Source of the DNA: Tubulanus polymorphus
Taxonomy: Eukaryota; Nemertea; Palaeonemertea; Tubulaniformes; Tubulanidae
DNA length: 64,000 nucleotides
Assembly: GCF_964204645.1 (NCBI RefSeq)
Contig: NC_134034.1
Span: 7,497,414-7,561,413, forward strand
Direction: 5' to 3'
The notes beneath the pieces are model-generated. The model worked only from the letters and a program-made list of their open reading frames with translations, searched no databases and was not told where the DNA came from. This document shows, in pieces, positions 11,801 to 22,562 of this stretch. The position numbers and the translations under genes were made by a program. Within the stretch, counting starts at the first letter, position 1. Each line of letters begins with the position of its first letter.

Positions 11801-12823
11801 AAGAAGATAAATATAATTATGTAGTACATTATAGAATGTTAAAGTTTTATCTAAAACAAGGAATGATCCTAAAAAAAGTACATAGATATATTTCATTTAG
11901 TCAATCTAAATGGTTAGAAAAATATATAGATTTTAACACCAAACAGAGAACTGAAGCTAAAACTGATTTCGAAAAAGATTTCTTCAAGTTAATGAATAAT
12001 GCATTCTATGGTAAGACTTGTGAAAATATTAGAAATAGAAATGATATTGAGTTAGTAAGTAATGGTAAAAGAATTAGACATTTACAATCATATGCTAAGT
12101 TTTTAGGTAACAGAATATTTGATGAAAATTTAGCTGCAGTTAAGATGAGAAGAACATCTATGAAATTTAATAAACCAATCTATGTTGGCGCTTCAGTTTT
12201 AGAATTATCAAAATTACTAATGTATGAATTCTATTATAATATATTACAACCACTTTTTGGAGAAAAACATATAGAAATATTATATTTTGATACTGACAGT
12301 CACATATTAAAGATAAAAACTGATAACATAACTGATGATTTAAAAACATTAAAACATCATTTTGATTTCAGTAATTATCCTAAAAATCATGAATTGTTTA
12401 GCAATGATAATAAAAAAGTTCCCGGGTAAATTCAAAGATGAATTAGGTGGTGAAGAAATGATTGAATTCATTGGTATTAGATCTAAAATGTATTCATATA
12501 AAACTAAAGAACATGAAGCTAAAAAGTTAAAAGGAATAACAAAAAGTGTAGTAGAAAAGAATATTCATTTCAAAGATTACATCAATTGTATATTCAATGA
12601 AGAAGTTAGAAAACATAAGATGAGATGTTTAAGATCTGAAGATCATGAAATGTTTATTGAAGAAATTGAAAAGATAAGTCTAAACCCATTTGATGATAAA
12701 AGATATATTTTAGATGATGGAATTCATACAGTTGCTTATGGTTGTAATTTAGATGAATACTTAAAATTTAAAAGAGAAGAAACAAAAGAGAACGAGATAA
12801 TGAAAATAATTCTAACGTGTTAA
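8780..12823 (+). pseudogene. polB: Protein-primed family B DNA polymerase (Polinton-1)
   Basis: This is the replicative polymerase of the element, about 1346 codons. In order: a C2H2 zinc finger (Cys8, Cys11, His23, His29) and a second near residues 58-80; a region with KCFLWAIISCLHP and ENHYMWIKRIDLFF; exonuclease motif I YGDFES near 481; an endonuclease-VII-like insert (CFYCEKIF, then RDHDHLNGKFRGAAHENCNL) near 600-635; Exo II HNLSVYDAHLF near 650; Exo III YLKSD near 810; polymerase motif A DANNLYGWAMM near 900; motif B KLMNNAFYGKT near 1073; motif C YFDTDS near 1168. Frameshifts near 10347 and 12420 split it into three frames. The Polinton-2 copy is uninterrupted at both places, so these are lesions of this copy. 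Confidence 0.93.
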
Positions 12824-12852
12824 TCAAATTTTAATAAAAATATGTATTATAA

Positions 12853-13207
12853 ATGGAGAGTAAACAAGCACACAGCGAGAACAACAAAACATTTCTAGAT
12901 AGAATAAAAGATACTTCAAATGTCAAATCAGTAGATTATAAATTTAAGAAGTTAAAAGAATTAATAATCCATAAGAAATATCTAATTACAAATATCGATA
13001 CAGTTACTAACAAATATGGAGATAAATTAGTTATACACTTAGAATATGAAGGATTAAAAGGAAAATACATATAAATTCAGAACATATTTACCGGATAGAT
13101 TTCATAGATTATCAAGTGAAGATTTAGAAGAATTATGTTCTGGAGATTTCTATTTCGTATACAAAGGTAAGAATGAAAAAGGGCATCATGAAATAGATTT
13201 CGAATAA
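12853..13207 (+). pseudogene. Small conserved Polinton protein downstream of polB (possible OB-fold)
   Basis: A frameshift near 13063 truncates this copy at 73 residues; the Polinton-2 copy (50828-51169) is an intact 113-residue frame. Visible features are a basic N-terminus, alternating beta-like strands in KKYLITNIDTVTNKYGDKLV, and a LPDRFHRLSSEDLEEL block. The strand pattern and position directly after polB would suit a single-stranded-DNA-binding OB-fold protein, but this is inference from pattern only. It starts 29 bases after the polB stop. Confidence 0.6.
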
Positions 13208-13224
13208 GAAAATATGTAAAATAA

Positions 13225-13980
13225 ATGGTAGAATTAAAAGAATACAGAATATTTGTTGATTCAAGAAAACTTACTAATTATAAATCTCATAATTTACTAA
13301 TACAATTAGATAGAGAATTCAAGAATTGTGTTGATTTAAAATTAGTTAATATAAGTTTATGTAATTCTTTTCATAATATATCGAATAAAAGTCTTGATCA
13401 TTTAGCTTTTAAAATTTATGTTAGAAATTTGAATAAATGGTTTCATCTTTATCTAAAACCAGGATTATATAATTTAGGAACATTAGCGCAAGAAATTAAT
13501 AAAAGAGCTCGTTTAAAAATGGGTGCAGCTGCTAGATCTGAAATTAGATTTATTAAAAGTGATAGTTCTAATAAAATAAGAATAAAGTTAACTAATGAAC
13601 AACATAGATTTCTAGTAAGAAAACCTTTAGCTAAACTGTTTGGAATTCTTCCGGATAGACATTATTCAAGTGTTGAAACTTATACAAATATAATGACTTT
13701 TACACACTTTTATATTTATTGCAATTTAATTAATCCTACAAAAACATTTGAAGCAACTAAAGATACAATTTGTAATTCTAGTATATTAAATATTTTACCA
13801 TTAAAAAATGTTAAACAATTTGGAACGCAAATAAATTATAATTTAGCTGAATGTGATTTTAAACCTTGTATTCCACATTTCAATAATTTTAAATTAGAAA
13901 TAAGAAATCATTATGGATATTTAATTGATTTGAATAACTTTCCTGTGATATATGAATTAGTTATAAGATGTAAAGAGTAA
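13225..13980 (+). CDS. Minor capsid (penton-like) protein candidate
   Basis: This is an intact 251-residue frame. Its place in the capsid block, its length and the beta-rich pattern (for example THFYIYCNLI, then SSILNILPLKNV) match the single-jelly-roll minor capsid (penton) protein of Polintons (family knowledge). It would close the five-fold vertices of an icosahedral particle. It begins 18 bases after the preceding frame, behind AAATAAATG. The Polinton-2 copy at 50055-50810 has the same length but its first codon is ACG. A divergent minus-strand relative is at 30274-30674. The assignment rests on position and pattern; no structure was compared. Confidence 0.6.
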   Translation: MVELKEYRIFVDSRKLTNYKSHNLLIQLDREFKNCVDLKLVNISLCNSFHNISNKSLDHLAFKIYVRNLNKWFHLYLKPGLYNLGTLAQEINKRARLKMGAAARSEIRFIKSDSSNKIRIKLTNEQHRFLVRKPLAKLFGILPDRHYSSVETYTNIMTFTHFYIYCNLINPTKTFEATKDTICNSSILNILPLKNVKQFGTQINYNLAECDFKPCIPHFNNFKLEIRNHYGYLIDLNNFPVIYELVIRCKE

Positions 13981-13996
13981 TTTTTTCACTATATAG

Positions 13997-14344
13997 ATGA
14001 ATATAACTGTTGGACCGAGTATATGTTTTGGATTTGATTTTAAACGTGAGAAAGAAATGAAATTTAACGTTAATGATGAAATTACACATATTAAAAATAT
14101 TGCATTTTCTAATGAAACAACATTTGAGTATGAAACAACAATAGATAAAGAAACTTTAAATGTAGAAAAGATTACTAATTTAATCTTTAAGATTTTATGA
14201 ATTAGATGAAGATTTTATCATCGATGATATTAAAAAAATAATAATTGAAATATATACAAATGAAACTAGTAATGAAATAAATGTTGAATTAACCATGAAT
14301 AAGATAACTAAATATTTTGATGATAGTAATTTTTTGATAAATAA
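13997..14344 (+). pseudogene. Conserved small acidic Polinton protein, unknown function
   Basis: This copy is broken by an 8-bp deletion near 14185. The Polinton-2 copy (49682-50038) is an intact 118-residue frame. It begins MNxTVGPSICFGFDF and continues with alternating charged helices (ITNLIRESLRFYELDEDFII in Polinton-2). There are no membrane segments and no known domain. It ends in TAAATG, so its stop abuts the start of the next gene at 14345. Its place between the minor capsid candidate and the membrane proteins suggests a virion or assembly role (inference). Confidence 0.55.
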
Positions 14345-14563
14345 ATGAGTGATAATAAGTGGATAATAACTGGATTATATAATGGCGCATTACTATCAGT
14401 TGGAACTGTTGGTTATTCAATGGTATTAAAAAAAGTATTCAAAATGGGAAGTGTTAATGTTGATAGATTTGATATAAATGATATTTTAAAATTAACATTA
14501 GCAGTTACTTTAATTTAACTATTGATTATTTAGAAAAAACAAAAATATATTCCTCCCATATAA
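14345..14563 (+). pseudogene. Small two-segment membrane protein
   Basis: The intact Polinton-2 copy (49460-49681) is 73 residues with two hydrophobic segments, WIITGLYNGALLSVGTVGYS near the N-terminus and ILKLILAVTLSNLTIDYL near the C-terminus. In this copy a 4-bp deletion near 14512 shifts the frame into a stop at 14516. Small membrane proteins cluster in the Polinton structural block, but no function is known for this one. Confidence 0.55.
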
Positions 14564-14588
14564 ATGCATAATTTTTTTTGCTAAATAA

Positions 14589-14986
14589 ACGGCTTCTGCA
14601 ATTATAACTATTATAGGATCGGCAATTGTTAACGCTTTAGCATTTATTGGTGGTGGTTATTTATTCAAGCATATTGATAAAAATAGTTCATTAGGAGAAC
14701 AAAGAAGACATAATTTAGCATTAGAGAAATATAATAAAGCAGCAGAAGAATATAGAGAAAAGAGGCAAAACTATATGGATTATATTAACAAGGAATTATA
14801 TGATCAGAAGATTTCACACGGAGATTTTCAATCAGTTGATGATGCAATGAGTTTATATAACGCGGTAACCAAAAAAGAAAAATTACATCTATACAAACCT
14901 TAATTATCTGATTATTATACTTGATAATTTGGATTTTAGGAGGAACTGTTATTGTTATATTTGTTGCTTATAAGTTTACTAATTAA
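14589..14986 (+). pseudogene. Membrane-anchored Polinton protein with charged coiled-coil centre
   Basis: A hydrophobic N-terminus with a GGGYLF block is followed by a charged helical region (QRRHNLALEKYNKAAEEYRE) and DAMSLYNAV. This layout recurs in many Polintons (family knowledge; no function known). Two lesions are visible. The start codon reads ACG where Polinton-2 has ATG, and the stop at 14901-14903 lies where the flanking sequence remains homologous to a coding-like stretch ending in a hydrophobic segment near 14935-14986. Polinton-2 (49022-49435) has a different lesion at nearly the same point. The original protein was probably longer and ended in a second membrane segment (inference). 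Confidence 0.55.
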
Positions 14987-15011
14987 TTATCTATTATTTT
15001 TTGTTAAATAA

Positions 15012-15446
15012 ATGGATGATAAAGTTAATAATATTGATATTATTCCTCATGATATAAATAAAACTAAATTAAAAACATATTTAGAAAAACAAATATTAGA
15101 ATTTGAAAGTGACTTAAAGATAAAAAAGAAAAAATATTTAAAAAGTAGAATTATATATTATCTTATTATAAGTGGTTCGGTTACAATTAGTTCTGTAATA
15201 ACATTTCTAGCAATATTCAGTCCATTAACACCTTTAGCTATATCAATTGGTGTATTAGGATTAAGTTCAAGTGTTTTAACCGGTATAAGTTCAAAATTAA
15301 ATATAAAAAGAAATAAAGAAAAAATTAAAACTAATATAAAAGAAATTAATAAATTAAAGAATACACTAGATTATATAATAAGTTTAAATGGCCATATAAC
15401 AGTTGAAGAACAAGATAAATTATTAAAAGAATTGATAAATTATTAA
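15012..15446 (+). CDS. Membrane-hairpin protein with coiled-coil flanks
   Basis: This is an intact 144-residue frame. A lysine-rich N-terminal helix (residues 20-50) is followed by two hydrophobic segments, IIYYLIISGSVTISSVITFL and PLTPLAISIGVLGLSSSVLT. A charged C-terminal helix follows, ending GHITVEEQDKLLKELI. Proteins with this plan recur in the structural block of Polintons (family knowledge); the function is unknown. A T-run at 14997-15002 and TAAATAAATG precede the start. In Polinton-2 the corresponding frame (48536-48997) has lost its stop (TAA to CAA) and reads 9 codons into the next gene's start region. Confidence 0.7.
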   Translation: MDDKVNNIDIIPHDINKTKLKTYLEKQILEFESDLKIKKKKYLKSRIIYYLIISGSVTISSVITFLAIFSPLTPLAISIGVLGLSSSVLTGISSKLNIKRNKEKIKTNIKEINKLKNTLDYIISLNGHITVEEQDKLLKELINY

Positions 15447-15462
15447 TTTTTTAATTATATAA

Positions 15463-16846
15463 ATGGCAGATAGTTTTCCAAAAGCTTTCCAATATAATAA
15501 ATCAATTAAATATAATATTCCAGCAATAGATTTTAATAAAGATATTACATATAGAAATGAAGTTTTAGATTCATTAACTAGAAATTTATGTTACTGAAAC
15601 TAATAATTTTAATGCAAAGATGGAAAATATATTTCATGTATATTTAATTAATTTTAAAAAATTGAAAGATGAAAAACAGTGGTTATTAAAATCTAATATG
15701 AAGTATTGGCAGAACCAATTAAATTTTGCTGTTTATTGTGCAACAACAGGATGTGGAATTAGTTGGAATGATCATTTGAACAATTCTAATTATAAATTAA
15801 TTCAAAGTTTATTTAGATTTCATACATACTTTCAAATCAGAATAATATTAAATGAATTAGAGTGCGCTTTACCAGGATCTAGGTATTTAAAAGAATTAGA
15901 TAATAATATTAATTTATCAAAGTTTTATAAAATTTGTAATGAATTTAATATAGATATAAATAATTCTGATTTTAGAACAAAAATTGGAACAATAAGATCA
16001 CTTCCTTGCCCTAAAAAGATTGCAGAATATTGTGCACTTCCCATACCATCTAATAGTTTTTATAATATCTATAACAATAAATTAGGTTATGGTAAAATAG
16101 AAACAAAGGATTTAAGAACATTAAATTTCAATAAATTACCGAAATTTTATGATCATTTAAAACAAGAAAACAATAATGGTTGGGTTTATTTTATTTTAGA
16201 AAATAGTGAAGGTTTTACTAAATCAGGTATAGAAAGAATAAATCAATCTATTAGAACTTATTTGATATGTATTTTAGGTGCGCAAGTTGAAACAAGATCC
16301 CCAATAATTGGAAATTTAAATACATCATTTGATACACAGAAACAATTCAAAGTATTATTTGAAGATTCAATTCATAATGATAAAAATAGATCTATTCCAG
16401 AAAACATTGTAAGATATCAAAATTATTTAGATAAATCACATATTAGATTAAATTATTGTATAGGCCCTAATCTATTAATTATTTCTAATGATTTAGTACT
16501 AAAGATGGGAAATATAATTGGTTATAATAATCTAATTAAAACTGCAACAATAAATAATTCATTTGGATTAAATGATATAAATAAAAAGATTATTACTGCT
16601 CCAAAATTAATGGAAGGTGAAAAAAATAAAAAACATATTCAATCAACTGAAACTAAAACTAATAATATTAAATTAAATAATGATTCTAAAATAAAAGATT
16701 ACAATACATCAGAAAATATAAAAACTGATATTATTCAACATGATATAATTAAAACTAATGATGATAATAAATCCCATGAAAATACTAAATTAGCTATAAC
16801 TTGTATAGGAATTGTTATAGGAGGAATATTATATTTTAAATTTTAA
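15463..16846 (+). pseudogene. Large conserved Polinton structural-block protein, unknown function
   Basis: About 460 codons, split by a 5-bp deletion near 15582. The long part (15620-16846) is open for 408 residues. Conserved-looking blocks include NFAVYCATTGCGISWNDHLN, RFHTYFQIRIILNEL, SEGFTKSGIERINQSIRTYL, ILGAQVETRS and IGYNNLI. The protein ends in a lysine/asparagine-rich tail and a hydrophobic anchor, ITCIGIVIGGILYF. The same protein recurs next to capsid genes in many Polintons (family knowledge), so a virion role is likely (inference). Polinton-2 (47646-48546) has lost about 465 bp of its middle. Confidence 0.7.
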
Positions 16847-16862
16847 TTTTTATAAGATATAA

Positions 16863-17890
16863 ATGTATGTAGAAGGTGGAGAAGCTTATGAAATGGGAGA
16901 AATGGGAAATAATAATGAAGGATTTATACCTGATGAACCACAACCTGATTTTAATGAAACTAATATTGATAATGATGATGGATCGGCATATAATTTTAAT
17001 TTAGCAGATAGTGGTTCTAAAGCCCCTTCAACAGACGAGTTTGATAAAAAAACTAGATCGAGAATAAATGCTGAAAATGAAAATCCAGATTTTGTAAAAC
17101 AAAATTTAGAAAATGATGAATTTATATATAATTTCCTACCTATATTTGAAAGATTTGGATATAATATAAATGATAGAGGTGCCAGATATTTAGTAAGAGA
17201 ATTAAAATTTTTAGATGGTGAATATTATTATCATTTGAAAGATGATTATTTTATTAATATCACTTATAAAAATCAAAACAAAATAATAGCAGAATCGACT
17301 TTGAGTAATTTAGAACCATCTAGAATTAAAAGAATAAGTAATAGTAATGAAATAGAAAATGTTACCGAAACAGAAATAAATCAAAATAAAAGAGTATTTA
17401 AACAAAGAATTAATGAATTATTTGAAATAATAAATGATAATTTAGAAACAGAAACAACTTCTGAACAGAATGTAACTTCTAAAACTAGTTAATTTAAATC
17501 AAATAAAGTTCCAATTGAAAAACTTTTACCGAATGGAATAATTGATGCAACGGATCAAGAATTAGAAGATTTAAATATATTTTCTGATAAAGCAATTTGA
17601 GAAATTATTAGTACAAGAAATGAAGCTGATAAATTTGCCCTTGAAAAAAGTTAAAGAGATTTTAAAATAAGAACATTAAAAAAAGAAAAAAATGATAAAT
17701 TTAAAGAAATAGAACAATTAAAATGAGATGGAGATAATAAAGTTATTGAAGAAATTGAATTTAAAAACATAAATGCATATTAAAAAAAAAATTGATGATT
17801 TAGAATATAACATAGAATTTCAGAAAGAAGAAATTATTATTAAAATCATATGATTATAATATTAATAGAGTTATTAGTTATAAGTTATTA
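16863..17890 (+). pseudogene. Degenerate tandem paralogue of the coiled-coil membrane protein
   Basis: The first 209 codons (16863-17492) are open and closely match the N-terminal half of the gene at 17937: EGGEAYEMGEMGNNNEGF, SAYNFNLADSGSKAPSTDEF, and so on. Beyond the stop the homology continues to about 17890 with several stops and frameshifts. The hydrophobic C-terminal part is missing. Polinton-2 has only one copy of this gene (46136-47593), so this is a duplication confined to Polinton-1, or lost from Polinton-2. Confidence 0.8.
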
Positions 17891-17936
17891 TTTAAATAAG
17901 AAGGTATCACAATACCATCATTTTTTTATAATGTAA

Positions 17937-19337
17937 ATGGCAGAAGGTGGAGAAGATTATGAAATGGGAGAAATGGGAAATAATAATGAGGGATATATTG
18001 ATGATGATTATAATGATGCAGAAACTAATATTGATGATGGTAATGAATCAGCATATAATTCTAATTTAGCAGATAGTGGTTCTAAAGGCAAATCAACAGA
18101 TGAATTTGATAGAAGAACTAGATCGAGAATACCTATTGAAAATGAAAATCCAGGTTTATTAAAGGAAAATTTAGAATATAATGAATTTATTCATAATTTC
18201 AAACCTATATTTGAAGAATCTGGATATAATATAAATGCCAGAGGCGCCAGACTTTTAGTAGAAGATTTAAAGTTTTTAGATGGTGAATATTATTATAGGT
18301 TGAAAGATGATTCGGATTATTATATTAATATCTCTTATAAAAAAGAAGAAAAAATAATAGCAAAATCAACTCTGCTTAAGTTAGACCTATCTAGAATTAA
18401 GAGAATAATAAATAGTAATGAAATAGAAGATGTAACACAAGAAGAAATAAATCAAAATAAAAGAGTATTTAAACAAGGAATTAATAAATTATTTGAAACA
18501 ATCAATAATAATTTAGAACCAGAAACTAGTAGACCTAATTCAAGAGAAGTTCAAACTGAAAAAATTTTACCGAATGGATTACTTGACGCAACAAATCAAC
18601 AATTAGAAGATTTAGATATATTTTCTGATAAAGCAATAAGAGAAATTATTAGTATAAGACTTGCAACTGATAAAATTATGCATGATAAAAGTATAAGAGA
18701 TAAAATTAGAACTTTAGAAAAAGAATTAACTGATAAAAATGAAGAAATAGAACAACTAAAGTCAGATCTTGATCGTAAAGCAATTGATGAAAATGAATTT
18801 AGACAAAGACATGCATATTTAGAAAAAGAAAAAGATGATTTAGAATATAACATAGCATTACAAAAAGAAGAAATTAAATTATTATTAAAATCATATGATT
18901 ATAATATTGATAGATTAAAGGATGTTTTTAAAAGATATCTAATAAAACCAGATTCTAGAATATCATTGAAAGATAGAATAAAATTATTATTTAAGTTTGA
19001 AAGAATAACAATTCTTTCAATTCTAACAGCAGTAACTATGTTATTTACAACAATAGGTTTAGCAATATCAAATGCTTTGAAATCTACTCCTACTCCAAAT
19101 AAACCAGATAAACCCCCGAATGATAATAATTCTATACAAGATAAAGTTAAAGATGGTTTAAAGAAATTAGCAAAATATTTATGGGAACTATCTAAAAAAT
19201 CTGCTGCAGCATTGCCAGGATTTATTGCATCAATTGTTGGTTTTATATTGAAATCTGCAGGAAACATTATTAACTTTGCTGCTGAACATATTATTTTATT
19301 TTTAATTACAGTTGTAAGTGCTATTATTTTTGGGTAA
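17937..19337 (+). CDS. Coiled-coil protein with C-terminal membrane segments
   Basis: An intact 466-residue frame. Residues 1-80 are acidic and disordered-looking (GGEDYEMGEMGNNNEGYIDD). Residues 90-200 form a compact domain with ARLLVEDLKFLDGEYYYRLK. Residues 235-330 are a long coiled coil (EKELTDKNEEIEQLKSDL). Hydrophobic stretches follow: TILSILTAVTMLFTTIGLAI, then KSAAALPGFIASIVGFILKS, then HIILFLITVVSAIIFG at the end. The membrane-rich tail resembles one found in other Polintons (family knowledge). A spike-like or membrane-interacting virion role is possible but is inference. It lies just before the major capsid gene. Confidence 0.7.
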   Translation: MAEGGEDYEMGEMGNNNEGYIDDDYNDAETNIDDGNESAYNSNLADSGSKGKSTDEFDRRTRSRIPIENENPGLLKENLEYNEFIHNFKPIFEESGYNINARGARLLVEDLKFLDGEYYYRLKDDSDYYINISYKKEEKIIAKSTLLKLDLSRIKRIINSNEIEDVTQEEINQNKRVFKQGINKLFETINNNLEPETSRPNSREVQTEKILPNGLLDATNQQLEDLDIFSDKAIREIISIRLATDKIMHDKSIRDKIRTLEKELTDKNEEIEQLKSDLDRKAIDENEFRQRHAYLEKEKDDLEYNIALQKEEIKLLLKSYDYNIDRLKDVFKRYLIKPDSRISLKDRIKLLFKFERITILSILTAVTMLFTTIGLAISNALKSTPTPNKPDKPPNDNNSIQDKVKDGLKKLAKYLWELSKKSAAALPGFIASIVGFILKSAGNIINFAAEHIILFLITVVSAIIFG

Positions 19338-19423
19338 GTAAATATGATATCAAAAAATATCAAGAAAAAATAATAAAAAATAAACATGATAAAAAATAAA
19401 TAATTAATTTTTTTGTTTAATAA

Positions 19424-20672
19424 ATGGGTGGGAGTTATATCAATCCTTCTAAGAATCATAGAATATCTAATGCTATTAAAGCAGAAAGATCACATCATAT
19501 AATTACTCATAACCCTTCTAATATTAATCCTGATGAAACTTTATATGTTAGAATTCCGAGATTAACACAAAATACTTTTTGTGTTCCAAATAGTATTTAT
19601 TTATCAGCCGATATAAAAGTAACCGGTAATAATAATAATTATGTTGTTGATAATGTTGGAAGATATTTGATTAAAAAATTAACTATAAAGATTGGTCCAG
19701 AAACAGTTTTCTCATTAGATGATTATAATTTATTTATGCATTATAAAGATTTATGGTTAACTAAAGAAAATAGAAGTAATATGATATTTCAAGGAATCCA
19801 ATCAGAAAACCAAAATAAATTAAGATCAGAAGCGCATAATGCAATATTAACTAATGCTATAGATAAATTGATAAAAAGTATATATGGAAGCAAATATAAA
19901 ATTCCATTAGACTTTGAATTGATAAATAATAATGCACCTTTATATAAATACGCAATTCAAGAAGACGTTATATTTGAGATAACATTTGCTCCTGTTAATG
20001 AAATTGTATTATCTAGCGTTAATAAAGATATGAGTTATAAATTATCGAATATATGTTTAGAATATGACACAGTAACTGATGAAAATATTTCAAGTATAAT
20101 TCAAACTCAATACAATCAAGGATTTTCATTATTATATGATTATATTGATAAATTTAAAACTGTAATTATTAATGCAAATGATGAAATTATTAATGAGAAT
20201 ATTAACTTCCCAAGAAGATCTATTAAAGGTATATTAATATTTTTTTACCATTGCAACATATACTAATGGTGCAATAAATGTTGATAATTATTATAATCCT
20301 GAAATAACAAAAGTAGAAATAACTATCGAAGGTATAGCAAATAAAATATTTTGTCAAGGAATGAGAATGATTGATCAATGGCCAGAAATTAGAAAACATT
20401 TTATGAATGAAAAAGTGAAATCATCTGAAAATTGTAACATTAATCAAATTGATTATTATACCGGTAATAAATATGCATTATGGTTAAATTTTAGAACAAC
20501 AGAGGATAATTCATTACATGGTTCTGGAAAAAAACTCCAGAACACTAAAGATGGAATACAATTATTCATGACAAAGAATAAAGGAATCAAAAATTTTAAA
20601 ATGCACATTTATATTATATCTGACGCGCAATTAAATATTGTAAATTCTCAATTGAATAGTGTTATGTATTAA
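19424..20672 (+). pseudogene. Major capsid protein, double jelly-roll (Polinton-1)
   Basis: This corresponds to the Polinton major capsid protein (hexon-like). Recognisable blocks are NPDETLYVRIPRLTQNTF, VGRYLIKKLTIKIGPETVFS, YKDLWLTKENR, IFQGIQSENQNKLRS, PLYKYAIQEDVIFEITFAP, FPRRSIKGI, VEITIEGIANKIF, MRMIDQWPEIRKHF, YALWLNFRTTEDNSLHGSG and the end IISDAQLNIVNSQL. The total, about 415 codons, is the usual size for this family. A frameshift near 20243 splits it into 280 and 103 residues plus a bridging stretch. It is preceded by a T-run and TTTAATAAATG. Polinton-2 has its own, differently broken copy at 44863-46115. Confidence 0.88.
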
Positions 20673-20705
20673 AATTTTTAACTTTAATAAAAATATATAT
20701 AATAA

Positions 20706-21887
20706 ATGGAAGGTGGAATATATGAAATACAAACTCCAAGTGAAATGATAACAGATATATATTATATATTACCGTATGATGAATACTGTAAGTATTTTGG
20801 AGATTACTTTAATCAATTCAAATATAGAATAAGTAAAATAAAAGATAATATTGAAACTAAAATAGAAAATAAAATTGAAACTAAAATAGAAGGTAAGAAT
20901 GATATTGAATATAAAATAGAAGATAATATTGAAACTAAAATAGAAGATAGTAATAATATTGAAACTATAATAGAAGATGTAACAGCATCTACATCTTATA
21001 ATATACCCTCTACATATGATATTGAATCAAAAAAGACAAATGAAAAATATTGTGACGTATGTAAACAGTATAAAAGTTATAAGAATTGGGCAACTCATCT
21101 TAATTCACTCAAGCATAAGAAAAATAAGAATAAGACTATAAATGAATTGAATAATGATAGTGAAATTGATAATGATAATGTTAAAGAAGATAAATATTGT
21201 GAAGAATGTGATAAATATATAAGTCGTAGTAATTTTTCAAAGCATAAATTAACACAAATACATTTGGATAATATAGAAAGAAATATATGTGAAAAGTGTA
21301 ATGTTGTTGTATTACCTAAAGATAGAATTAAACATGATAATTCTTTTGAACATACAATAAAAGCTGCTGATTCAAATAACCTTTATAGAGTACCAACTGT
21401 ATTTTTTGATATCGAAAATAATTATCATAGGAAATTATATAGATCAATTTTTATCGATTATGCAAGAAATAATCCAAAACAAGTATTATCAGATATTGAA
21501 ACTGGTCGGACGCATATAAAAATTGATCTATATAATTATTGGGGTATACATTATTTCATAAAATTTAAAAATATAGATTTTTTAACAGAATTGAAAAAAG
21601 TTGCTGCTAATGATAATATAAGTGATAACTTTGATGAAATAATTCAATACTACAGTTATGAAGATTTTTTACAGGATGTTATAAATAAAATAAGAAATGA
21701 TGCAAAAAATAAATATAAAAATATAAGTGAAGACAAATTAAACCAATACATTTATTTAACTTATGAATTGTTTGCTAAGGGTTTGAATAGTATTGGTTAT
21801 CATACTAAACTATTAGGCGAAAGAAAATCACAAGAATTAAAAGATGCATGGCTCAAATTGTTTTCAGAATTAGAATCAGAAAAGTAA
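20706..21887 (+). CDS. Variable zinc-finger protein with low-complexity N-terminus (Polinton-1)
   Basis: An intact 393-residue frame, the last gene of the long block. Residues 40-95 are repeats of IETKIE. Three C2H2-like fingers follow: CDVCKQYKSYKNWATHLNSL, CEECDKYISRSNFSKHKLTQ and CEKCNVVVLPKDRIKHDN. The C-terminal 170 residues are mixed helix and strand without a known domain (VPTVFFDIENNYHRKLYRSI, RTHIKIDLYNYWGIHYFIKF). At the same position in Polinton-2 (43946-44830) lies a gene with a similar MEG start and one C2H2 finger but an otherwise unrelated body. This locus is a hot spot for change; a host- or self-recognition role is speculation. Confidence 0.75.
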   Translation: MEGGIYEIQTPSEMITDIYYILPYDEYCKYFGDYFNQFKYRISKIKDNIETKIENKIETKIEGKNDIEYKIEDNIETKIEDSNNIETIIEDVTASTSYNIPSTYDIESKKTNEKYCDVCKQYKSYKNWATHLNSLKHKKNKNKTINELNNDSEIDNDNVKEDKYCEECDKYISRSNFSKHKLTQIHLDNIERNICEKCNVVVLPKDRIKHDNSFEHTIKAADSNNLYRVPTVFFDIENNYHRKLYRSIFIDYARNNPKQVLSDIETGRTHIKIDLYNYWGIHYFIKFKNIDFLTELKKVAANDNISDNFDEIIQYYSYEDFLQDVINKIRNDAKNKYKNISEDKLNQYIYLTYELFAKGLNSIGYHTKLLGERKSQELKDAWLKLFSELESEK

Positions 21888-22562
21888 TTTAAAATATGAA
21901 TATAATACCCCCTTGTGTCTTTATTATCTTTAGTAGGCTTAGTACTTTTAGTACATAAAGAATAAATCTTTATTTTATTAGTAGTGAATAAAATTATCTT
22001 TAAAACTACTAAACTACTAAAGACAATAAAGACATAAATATATATATATTACTGTTTCAATAATTATATTTATTCATCTGATGGATTTTATATATTACTG
22101 TTTCAATAATTAAATCTATTTATGGCGCATATTTATTATATATTACTGTTTTAATAATGATAAAAATCATAGATTTATCATATATAAAAATTATTTATAT
22201 ATCTATTTTTCTAAGTACTAATAAAATAAAGATTTATTCTTTATGTACTAAAAGTACTAAAAGTACTAACGATAATAAAGACATAACAAACACATATAGA
22301 TGTAATAAATATCATAGAATTATCTATCTCACAGATTTATTATATATATTTGATTCAGTAATGATAAATCTATGTGTGTTTGTTATGTCTTTATTATCTT
22401 TATTATCTTTAGTAGTTTAGTAGTTCTATTTTATTTTTAAAGTATTAATAATATGAAGATTTATTCTTTATGTACTAAAAGTACTAAAGATAATAGAGAC
22501 ATAAGGGGGTATCAGGTATTAGGGTATCTAATAGGGTATCTAATACATAGATATATAAATAG
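21888..22562. repeat. Large inverted repeat between converging gene blocks
   Basis: About 130 bp at 21908-22036 recurs in reverse complement at 22378-22509, with matching blocks such as GTACATAAAGAATAAATCTT and ACTACTAAACTACTAAAGA. Further partial copies lie between them. ATATTACTGTTTCAATAATT occurs three times near 22050, 22098 and 22141. The region separates the converging gene blocks and could form a strong stem, perhaps a two-way terminator. Polinton-2 has only about 115 bp here, without the palindrome. Confidence 0.7.

Noticed and set aside
18596-19459. Minus-strand open frames opposite the coiled-coil gene, and similar antisense frames at 46080-46904
   Set aside because: They mirror AT-rich coding sequence with strong coiled-coil repeats on the other strand; leucine/serine-rich without domains.
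22051-22160. CRISPR-like spacing of ATATTACTGTTTCAATAATT
   Set aside because: Only three copies of low-complexity sequence in a eukaryotic element, with unequal spacing and no cas genes.
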